IMG/VR virus record: IMGVR_UViG_3300021962_008254
Coordinates: 1-44,038 of that record
Origin: a virus
Strand: one strand, 5' to 3'
Length of the DNA: 44,038 nucleotides
Every line of letters starts with the position of its first letter. The first letter of the stretch is position 1. Position numbers and translations under genes: made by a program. Below are positions 27,599 to 33,992 of this stretch, piece after piece. The notes below the pieces were generated by a model. It ran no database searches and was not told where the DNA came from. It saw only the letters and a program-made list of their open reading frames with translations.

Positions 27599-28892
27599 TT
27601 TTTTGCAACCCTCTCAATGTATCATTCATAGCACCTTTAATGCCTGTAATATGGCATTGGTACGTATTCTGCGTTCCGAATATAATATTATGTCTTATAC
27701 GCGATATTAAATATGTTCCTGAAAGTGTATTGTCTACCTCAGGTATCTTCATCTCATCCGTAGGCTTATATATTGTCACGGTTAATGTTTGACCGGACGT
27801 TAAATTAGAATCCCCATACAACAACATCCGCACTTCTTGTTGTCCAAATAATCCCAAGTAAGCATTCATCTCTCCAACAGCATCCGGTAAGAAATCTGTT
27901 TGAGTACCTTCTAATTCTACACTGAAATCAGTTGGCCTGTATTCTACATAACAACGACTATTATTGAAGTCTTGCAAAAACCCATCTGTGTTAAACTCCC
28001 CAACACTTCCTAATTGAAATTTTGATTTATTTTCACTCAGGTTGAATTGTTTTCTTAATGTGAATTGTTTTGTAGTCAAATCAAAACTATAACTCGTTGT
28101 GCTGTACGTTCCTCTATCAATTTTATTAACAGAGTTGTACTTATTTTGAGGCTCGAATGATATTATATCATTGCGAATATTTCTACCCCCAACAGTATCA
28201 TTATCATCAGCAGTGGGATTGGGTGAAGGAGAACCAAACGTGTGGATAACATTTTCGCTTGAGTTGCCTGCTAGCTGAAATAAACTGTTAAATGATATAA
28301 AATTATATCCACGAGAATTTCTAAAGAACGTATACGGGCTAAAAACGTTACCGGCTGGCACAGCTCTTTTCTTGCAATACTCTATAGCTTTTAAAGGAGA
28401 TATCTGAGGTACAATATATCGAGCTACACTCTTTGACCCTTCGTAGTTGAATTCTTTTCCTGTATCTTTTTTAATAAAGTCGTCGTAAATTTGGCCAGCA
28501 ATGCTAGCATATGTTCCTTTGTAGGACCTCGAAACAGTTTTAGCTGTATCAAAAGCTCGCTCGAGCGTTACTCCGTGCAACGAGTATCCTTGCGACTTAT
28601 TATTAGTTATAATTGCGCCATTATCTTGCTGGTACAAATAAAACTGATAACTAATAATCTGACCGTCTTCAGTTTTAAAATCTATTAACAAAAACTCTTC
28701 TCCTACAAGTGGCAAAGAAGAGGCCAGTTTATTGTAATCGATAATTAACAACTCACAGTACACATAAGGTGTGTATATGTCTTCAAATATATCAATTGAT
28801 AATAGATTGTTAACAATTGAATTCGTACCAAGACTGTTGTATACTTCAGCGCGCTGTATTACAACCTTGCCTGGAAAATCATTAAGCGCCAT
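27591..28892 (-). CDS. 27: Baseplate hub protein gp27 homologue
   Basis: A 433-residue protein (T4 gp27: 391). The N-terminal part MALNDFPGKVVIQRAEVYNS, then IDIFEDIYTPYVYCELLIID (33-52) has the two-layer hub-domain pattern. SPLKAIEYCKKRAVP near 165 and the C-terminal YLISRIRHNIIFGTQNTYQC are typical of gp27/VgrG-like hub barrels. The gene sits between gp53 and gp5. gp27 trimers dock gp5 onto the tail tube. The assignment rests on position and these weak motifs, since gp27 is poorly conserved. Confidence 0.7.
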   Translation of the reverse strand: MALNDFPGKVVIQRAEVYNSLGTNSIVNNLLSIDIFEDIYTPYVYCELLIIDYNKLASSLPLVGEEFLLIDFKTEDGQIISYQFYLYQQDNGAIITNNKSQGYSLHGVTLERAFDTAKTVSRSYKGTYASIAGQIYDDFIKKDTGKEFNYEGSKSVARYIVPQISPLKAIEYCKKRAVPAGNVFSPYTFFRNSRGYNFISFNSLFQLAGNSSENVIHTFGSPSPNPTADDNDTVGGRNIRNDIISFEPQNKYNSVNKIDRGTYSTTSYSFDLTTKQFTLRKQFNLSENKSKFQLGSVGEFNTDGFLQDFNNSRCYVEYRPTDFSVELEGTQTDFLPDAVGEMNAYLGLFGQQEVRMLLYGDSNLTSGQTLTVTIYKPTDEMKIPEVDNTLSGTYLISRIRHNIIFGTQNTYQCHITGIKGAMNDTLRGLQKNG

Positions 28893-28893
28893 A

Positions 28894-29769
28894 TTATCCC
28901 ATTAACTCAGCTAGGTTATTTTCTGCTAGCGGCGCATACTCAGCCCCAACCAACTTAACGTGTTTCTTGCTCTCGTTTATTTGATTTTCATAATCATAAT
29001 AAGACACAGCCTGCCAGTATATTAACTCTTCTGTTGGAATGTTCTGTTTTAATACAATTGGGGTATCAGTAAGAGTTGTATTAGCAATTGAATCAGCGCC
29101 TAGAATGCTTCGTGTAGTAACAAACGAGCCACTAACGTGCTGTGCCGTCATGTAAGTAGAGTTAGCCGTTATCAAAGAAGCAGAAGATGTTATAATACCA
29201 TTGTCTTGTTGATATATGTCTTCTCCTTCAGTAAACGTACCATTAGTATTGTTTATCTTTAAACTAATTACTTGGTTTGTTGTTGTGGTTAAGGATAAAT
29301 TTTTACGACCATACGAAATAGCTCTATCATACTCATCAACAATTGGCTCCCAATACTTCTTTAAATTCACAGTAGTATTAGCAGTTAGTAAACTATACGT
29401 ATCAGGACTGATTCGTGTATCGTCTCCAAGCCAAAGGGTTTCGTAATGGTGAGTGCGAGTTTGAGCTATAGCAATTGAACCATACTTGCTGGTAATGTAG
29501 TTATTAAATTGTTCGCTACTCAGATACCAATCATAATAAGGATCAATAATATCGTTAGCAAAAAATACAAGCCACTCCAATTCCGGCTTCGAATAATACA
29601 AGAACGATAGCGTATCAGGTCTTTCCCCTTCTTTCAGAGTGTAGGGATAGAAAGCAGTTGATTGCTTTAAAACACTTTGCGCAATATTTGCGCGAGTAGT
29701 CAACGTACGACTGACTTCTTTATTCTCTCCATATTGTTGAAGAGCAAAGGTTTCAAAATAGTTTGCCAT
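28894..29769 (-). CDS. 53: Baseplate wedge protein gp53 homologue
   Basis: A 291-residue protein (T4 gp53: 196). YPYTLKEGERPDTLSFLYYSKPELEWLVFFANDIIDPYYDWY (for instance SKPELEWLVFFANDI, about 58-72) is the gp53 LysM-like signature. The following segment YWEPIVDEYDRA also fits. About 80 extra residues between 170 and 250 include GTFTEGEDIYQQDNGIITSS, the same module type as in gp7 and gp8. The C-terminal WQAVSYYDYENQINESKKHV matches gp53. This protein clamps the gp6 ring in the baseplate wedge. Confidence 0.88.
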   Translation of the reverse strand: MANYFETFALQQYGENKEVSRTLTTRANIAQSVLKQSTAFYPYTLKEGERPDTLSFLYYSKPELEWLVFFANDIIDPYYDWYLSSEQFNNYITSKYGSIAIAQTRTHHYETLWLGDDTRISPDTYSLLTANTTVNLKKYWEPIVDEYDRAISYGRKNLSLTTTTNQVISLKINNTNGTFTEGEDIYQQDNGIITSSASLITANSTYMTAQHVSGSFVTTRSILGADSIANTTLTDTPIVLKQNIPTEELIYWQAVSYYDYENQINESKKHVKLVGAEYAPLAENNLAELMG

Positions 29770-29772
29770 ATA

Positions 29773-31083
29773 TTAGCGGTTTGTTGTGCCTTGAGTTGAA
29801 GGTAGATTAGCAGGATCAGAAAAGTTTTGAAGATTACGAATAGTCTGATAGTCAGAATCTGATGCTGTGTGGATATCAATTTCTCGTAATGATATGCTCA
29901 ACTCAATTTCAGTTGGATACCTATCAAATGAATCATCTCCTCCTCTAAAGAAAGAAGGAGAACCGGACGGAGCATAATTAACAGATACGTTATCTATCAT
30001 CATTGGTTTAAATATAAACAAGTTGCTAGGCATCATTTCAATTTTTACAACATCAGGGAACGTTAGCAAAAACTTACCATTTTTTTCTGGTAAAGCGCTT
30101 GCTTGTAAATTACGGACAACTTGTTCAAGGATTTTACTTTCTTTTTCGTTGTTTGGCGATAGTCTCCAATTGAATTGGTATTTTTTCAACGCCACACCTT
30201 GGAAAGATACCGTCATATGAGGATTAGGAGCAGTACCAGTCGCTAAATCAAAAGCAGCTCCCAAACCCGGATCTACGTTTGCTGCAAGACGCCTTGCTAC
30301 AGCAGTCATAAAATTAGGATCGTTTGTCAAGTCAATGAGACTTCCGACCGCAGCAGTTGCGTGTCTCATAATCTCTCCTTGGCCATTTCCAGAAGCTTGC
30401 TGTCCCCCTGGACCCATTCTAGTCATCAAATTTTCAAACGCTGCTCCCCCGAACATGCCTAACCCAACATCTTGATATGCTAGACTAATAGCATCAATTA
30501 AATTTGCAGGGAGCGGTAGCCGAATCGTTGTATGAGGAGATGATTGGCTAAGAGTTTTGTTAGCTTTATCCAGACGCTCGTAGCGATAGAGACCAAACCT
30601 AATATAATAATTTGTAGTAAGGTCGTCTGGATATACAAGCCTATGCGTTTGCCTTGCTTGTCGTTTAGTAGACGTCATAACACTAGGATCTTCAACATAC
30701 GGAGAACGTAGTGCTACAGGAGGTCCAATTTTACTTGATATATCTTGACCTGCCTTACCTTGCGCAAGAGATGCAGCAGCAGCCTTACCTTGTTGGATAA
30801 GATTGGAAACATTTAACGCTACGGCCGCTGTTGCTGCTAAGTTAGGAAAACTTAGCGATGGTCGCTTGGATCCAGAACCTAATGCCACAGCAGCCAATCC
30901 CAAGCCAACTCCGGTTAAGAAAGCTGGATTGGAGACAGCTCCGGTTGCTGTAGATGTAGCTGCATCAATACCGCCAGCTACCGTTCCTCCCGTTGAGAGA
31001 GCCGTAGAAATGCCTTTTGTCACAGCAGCTACACCGACACCGGTTGCAACGACTGCTCCATATTGAACGTATTTGTTTGCCAT
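29773..31083 (-). CDS. 48: Baseplate tail-tube cap gp48 homologue
   Basis: A 436-residue protein (T4 gp48: 364). An Ala/Gly-rich N-terminal region of about 110 residues contains hydrophobic stretches (VQYGAVVATGVGVAAV; FLTGVGLGLAAVALGS). Then come TIRLPLPANLIDAISLAY, PHMTVSFQGVALKKYQFNWRLSP (about 285-307) and EIELSISLREIDIHTAS. These fit the tube-like fold of gp48, which caps the baseplate hub and starts the tail tube with gp54. It is the first gene of the minus-strand baseplate operon and diverges from gene 4 across only 12 bases. The hydrophobic N-terminus is an addition relative to T4. Confidence 0.78.
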   Translation of the reverse strand: MANKYVQYGAVVATGVGVAAVTKGISTALSTGGTVAGGIDAATSTATGAVSNPAFLTGVGLGLAAVALGSGSKRPSLSFPNLAATAAVALNVSNLIQQGKAAAASLAQGKAGQDISSKIGPPVALRSPYVEDPSVMTSTKRQARQTHRLVYPDDLTTNYYIRFGLYRYERLDKANKTLSQSSPHTTIRLPLPANLIDAISLAYQDVGLGMFGGAAFENLMTRMGPGGQQASGNGQGEIMRHATAAVGSLIDLTNDPNFMTAVARRLAANVDPGLGAAFDLATGTAPNPHMTVSFQGVALKKYQFNWRLSPNNEKESKILEQVVRNLQASALPEKNGKFLLTFPDVVKIEMMPSNLFIFKPMMIDNVSVNYAPSGSPSFFRGGDDSFDRYPTEIELSISLREIDIHTASDSDYQTIRNLQNFSDPANLPSTQGTTNR

Positions 31084-31090
31084 CTAAATA
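31083..31090 (+). promoter_or_regulatory. Possible late promoter TCTAAATA before gene 4
   Basis: One mismatch from TATAAATA, 5 bases before the gene 4 ATG at 31096. A start at the usual distance would put +1 on the A of ATG, a leaderless message. The same geometry is seen at 42486-42493. With one mismatch this is tentative. Confidence 0.3.
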
Positions 31091-31095
31091 TTGAT

Positions 31096-31542
31096 ATGAG
31101 TTATAAAGGTTTTTTTAAGCCCAAGCATCCGAACAAGTATAAAGGTGACGCGTCAAACATTGTGTTCAGGTCTTCATGGGAATTGAAGTTTATGAACTAT
31201 TTAGACGCCCACCAAGACGTCATTACTTGGTCCAGCGAGGAATTTTGTATTCCATACCGCTCTCCCGTTGACGGAGCGGTGCATCGCTATTTTCCGGATT
31301 TTTGGTTAAAACAACGTAAACCTGACGGTACCATTGAAACAGTAGTCGTTGAAATAAAGCCCAAAAAGCAAACAATGCCACCAGAACCTCAGAAAAGAAA
31401 AACCAAAAAATATATCAATGAGGTTATGACTTGGGGTGTAAATAATGCTAAGTGGCAAGCAGCTAAAAAGTTCTGCGAAAGCAAGAACTGGAAATTTGCC
31501 ATATTTACCGAAAATCATTTAGGAATATCACTCAATGGCTAA
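31096..31542 (+). CDS. 4: Head completion protein gp4 homologue
   Basis: A 148-residue protein (T4 gp4: 150), read from MSYKGFFKPKHPNKY. An upstream in-frame ATG at 31063 lies inside the divergent gp48 gene and is rejected. FRSSWELKFMNYLDAHQDVITWSSEEFCIPYRSP (for instance FRSSWELKFMNYLD, 25-38) and HRYFPDFWL with VVEIKPKKQ are the gp4 signature. E and D/E-x-K residues are arranged as in restriction-endonuclease-like nucleases. gp4 trims or seals DNA at the portal during head completion. It overlaps the next gene by 8 bases. Confidence 0.9.
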   Translation: MSYKGFFKPKHPNKYKGDASNIVFRSSWELKFMNYLDAHQDVITWSSEEFCIPYRSPVDGAVHRYFPDFWLKQRKPDGTIETVVVEIKPKKQTMPPEPQKRKTKKYINEVMTWGVNNAKWQAAKKFCESKNWKFAIFTENHLGISLNG

Positions 31543-32128
31543 TATATTTGCTACTTTGTTAGACAAAGCAGCTAAACAAGGGATTACATCCACAAAGACA
31601 GAAGAAGCGAAACAATGGTTTCGGAATGAAGCCTCTTCAGTCAAACGAGCCAATCCCGCAACGATTATCCAAGATTCTCCATCTACATCTTCCAACTCTG
31701 CTATTGGTAAAATGTTTTTGTTTGGTTATTTACCAAAGCACGCCAACAAACTGCCATACTACGATAGATTCCCTTTAGTATTTCCGTTTGCCAAAACCCC
31801 AGATGGTTTTTATGGAATCAACATGCATTACTTGCCTTTGCCTATGAGAGCGGCTTTGATGGACGGGTTGTATGATTATGTGATAGAAAACAAATACGAC
31901 AAAAACGTTAGATTGAAAATGACATATCAAACGCTTAGTAGTGCATCGAAACTAAGATTCTTCAAGCCATGCGTTAAACACTACCTAAATAGTCAAGTAC
32001 AGACAGATATGGCACAGGTGCCAGCGAGTTTATGGGATATAGCATTATTCCTACCGCTTGAGCGTTTTACTAAAGCCTCGAAAACTCGAGTTCATGCTGA
32101 TAGTCGAATGGCGATTATTCAAAGATAA
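31535..32128 (+). CDS. Conserved T4-like late protein, unknown function
   Basis: A 197-residue protein starting MANIFATLLDKAAKQG. The block KLPYYDRFPLVFPFAKTPDGFYGINMHYLPLPMRAALMDGL (for instance FYGINMHYLPLPMRAAL, about 91-107) is a distinctive conserved-looking segment. It is followed by LRFFKPCVKHYLNSQV and WDIALFLPLERFTKAS. It has no signal peptide or membrane segment. It lies between gene 4 and the gp54-like gene, so it is made with head and tail completion proteins. A DNA-end or neck role like T4 gp2 was considered, but I cannot support it from the sequence. Confidence 0.65.
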   Translation: MANIFATLLDKAAKQGITSTKTEEAKQWFRNEASSVKRANPATIIQDSPSTSSNSAIGKMFLFGYLPKHANKLPYYDRFPLVFPFAKTPDGFYGINMHYLPLPMRAALMDGLYDYVIENKYDKNVRLKMTYQTLSSASKLRFFKPCVKHYLNSQVQTDMAQVPASLWDIALFLPLERFTKASKTRVHADSRMAIIQR

Positions 32129-32130
32129 AA

Positions 32131-33081
32131 ATGGCAGATTTCAATAAAACCCTACAACAAGTAATTGGATACACCAGCCTTCTTGGCGTGCTTAATAGAA
32201 GTACTCCGAAGGAACTAAATTACAGTCAGCAAGAATATAAGAGTTTTTCCGATTCCGTTCGAGCAAACATTCGTAAGCACGGAATACAAAAAACCTCGAT
32301 GGCTCATATCGTATTCACGCCCCCAAAGATCTTTGGTACTTCTTTTAAGGTGGCGGGAGCTGCAAAAATAGCATCTCTTGCAACATATAGAGCTGACACA
32401 TTTACCCAGCCTGGCGTGAGTATGGCTACAACGGAAATAAAAAGATACGGCATCGGGCCCATTGAGCGCAAGCCATATCTCCCTATATTCACCGATCAAC
32501 AATTTTCCTTCATTAATGATAGCGATGGTTTGATCCATAAGTTTTTTTATCTGTGGATGAATGGCATTGTTGGATTTGATGAGTTGCCGCGTGGTAACTC
32601 TTCTAACGATCTTTTTGGTAAGCTCCCTTTCGAGGTTGAGTATAAAGATCAGTACAAAACAACAATTGACATATACGTGTACAATGAAGCGCAAAGTAAA
32701 GTCGGCGTATTAAAGTTGCACAATGCTTATCCAATTTTTCTAGGGGACGTGCAGCGTGGTTGGAATGATACAAACCAGTTAGTAAGATTTCCAGTAACAT
32801 TTACTTACAGCAATTGGCAATATGAAGATATACCAAGTACACTAGATCCTAAAGCATACAACAACAATACAGCAAGCAAAAACTTACAATTAGGACAATC
32901 TATATTGAAGTATGCATCTGTATTGCAAACAATCTCTTCAACAAAGAGACCACAAAATGTCAATGATATTCTAAACGTTGTCAATAGCGGTACAACATTG
33001 TTGAAAACATTATTTCCTCCGAAAGTGGAGGATAGTTACAGCGATTACTATAATAATTGGTATTATGGTAGCGGCGAATAA
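32131..33081 (+). CDS. 54: Baseplate tail-tube initiator gp54 homologue
   Basis: A 316-residue protein (T4 gp54: 320). The core has the tube-protein fold pattern: TQPGVSMATTEIKRYG, then FTDQQFSFINDSDGLIHKFFYLWMNGIVGFD (for instance FSFINDSDGLIHKFF), then LPFEVEYKDQYKTTIDIYVYNEA and VRFPVTFTYSNWQYED. gp54 extends the gp48 cap and nucleates the gp19 tube. Here gp48 and gp54 are on opposite strands, although in T4 they are adjacent. Similar folds occur in gp19, but the N-terminal extension and the position favour gp54. Confidence 0.75.
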   Translation: MADFNKTLQQVIGYTSLLGVLNRSTPKELNYSQQEYKSFSDSVRANIRKHGIQKTSMAHIVFTPPKIFGTSFKVAGAAKIASLATYRADTFTQPGVSMATTEIKRYGIGPIERKPYLPIFTDQQFSFINDSDGLIHKFFYLWMNGIVGFDELPRGNSSNDLFGKLPFEVEYKDQYKTTIDIYVYNEAQSKVGVLKLHNAYPIFLGDVQRGWNDTNQLVRFPVTFTYSNWQYEDIPSTLDPKAYNNNTASKNLQLGQSILKYASVLQTISSTKRPQNVNDILNVVNSGTTLLKTLFPPKVEDSYSDYYNNWYYGSGE

Positions 33082-33117
33082 TTATATTTGAATTTATATC
33101 CTGAAAGGTGAAATGAA

Positions 33118-33825
33118 ATGAGTCTTCCTAAAATTAATTATCCACTATTTGATGTAGTGATCCCATCGACGGGTCAAAAAATTAAGATGCGCCCGTTCTT
33201 GGTCAAAGAAGAAAAGATTCTTCTAATGGCTCAGACAACTGGCAATTCTCAAGATATTGTATTATCAATTACACAAGTGGTTAATAATTGTATTATTGAT
33301 AATGTTGATGTCAATACATTAACAACGTTTGATCTAGAGTATTTGTTTATTAAACTAAGAGCAAAATCAGTTAATAATAAAATTGATGTGTTCTACAAAG
33401 ATGATGAAGATGGACAACAGTATAAGTTAGAAGTAGATCTAGATTTGATTGAGATCTCTAAAAATCCAGATCACAACAACAACGTCAAGATTAATGAGAA
33501 CTTAGGATTGATTCTGTGCTATCCAAGAACGGATATGATGAATAAGTTGGCCGAAGCTAAGTCTGAGGTAGATTTGTATTTTGAAGTTGTTAAGTACTCC
33601 ATTGAAAAAATATATGATGCTGACAACATATACAATGTAAGGGATTATACAGAAGAAGAGTTGGATGAATTCCTTGCTACATTAGACGTATCATCGTTTA
33701 AAGAGGTACAAAAGTTTTTAGAAACTATGCCAAAACTAAAGTATGAGACAACTTATACAAACAGTTTAGGAAACGAGAAGAAGGTGGTGTTACAAAATCT
33801 TAACGATTTTTTTATGTTGGGCTGA
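33118..33825 (+). CDS. 26: Baseplate hub protein gp26 homologue, probable tail assembly chaperone
   Basis: A 235-residue protein (T4 gp26: 208). PSTGQKIKMRPFLVKEEKILLMA (about 16-38) and VNNCIIDNVDVNTLTTFDLEYLFIKLRAKSV with CYPRTDMM are the T4 gp26 family signature. A ribosome-binding site AAAGGTG precedes the ATG. The last codons are GAT TTT TTT ATG TTG GGC TGA, so a run of seven Ts (33807-33813) sits just before the stop. A -1 slip there leads into the gene 51 frame without an intervening stop. The gene therefore resembles the G half of a G/GT tail assembly chaperone pair. Confidence 0.85.
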   Translation: MSLPKINYPLFDVVIPSTGQKIKMRPFLVKEEKILLMAQTTGNSQDIVLSITQVVNNCIIDNVDVNTLTTFDLEYLFIKLRAKSVNNKIDVFYKDDEDGQQYKLEVDLDLIEISKNPDHNNNVKINENLGLILCYPRTDMMNKLAEAKSEVDLYFEVVKYSIEKIYDADNIYNVRDYTEEELDEFLATLDVSSFKEVQKFLETMPKLKYETTYTNSLGNEKKVVLQNLNDFFMLG

Positions 33826-33850
33826 GTCATAATAGTATATCAAACTATTA
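33807..33850 (+). promoter_or_regulatory. Candidate -1 programmed ribosomal frameshift site between genes 26 and 51
   Basis: T7 slippery run at 33807-33813, placed as T TTT TTT relative to the gene 26 frame, so tandem -1 slippage keeps full pairing. After the slip the frame reads YVGLSHNSISNYYQT and enters gp51. A stem of 7 A/U-rich pairs (33830-33836 with 33844-33850, 7-base loop) lies 16 bases downstream; it is weak as a stimulator. The fused product would have 291 residues. Confidence 0.65.
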
Positions 33851-33857
33851 CCAGACA

Positions 33858-33992
33858 ATGTTCAGTATGGCTCAGCACCACCACTACTCAATAAGTGAAA
33901 TAGAAGATATGTTACCTTTCGAAAGAGACATCTATATCGACTTACTAAAGAATTACTTAGAACAAGAATCAGAAAAACAACAGCAACGATAA
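33858..33992 (+). CDS. 51: Baseplate hub assembly catalyst gp51 homologue, probable frameshift extension of gp26
   Basis: A 44-residue frame from ATG at 33858: MFSMAQHHHYSISEIEDMLP, then FERDIYIDLLKNYLEQESEK. The block HHYSISEIEDMLPFERDIY is the conserved heart of gp51 in T4-like phages. No ribosome-binding site precedes the ATG. The frame is open for 45 further bases upstream to the T7 run in gene 26, and those codons (YVGLSHNSISNYYQT) look like coding sequence. It may therefore be made only, or mainly, as a gp26-gp51 fusion. The stop abuts the tape-measure ATG. Confidence 0.75.
   Translation: MFSMAQHHHYSISEIEDMLPFERDIYIDLLKNYLEQESEKQQQR

Noticed and set aside
31535-32128. Assignment of the 197-residue protein to T4 gp2 or gp3
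   Set aside because: Only position supports it; no diagnostic motif was seen, so it is left unnamed.
32215-32694. A minus-strand frame of 159 residues in the gp54 gene
   Set aside because: Antisense of a well supported gene, no motif.
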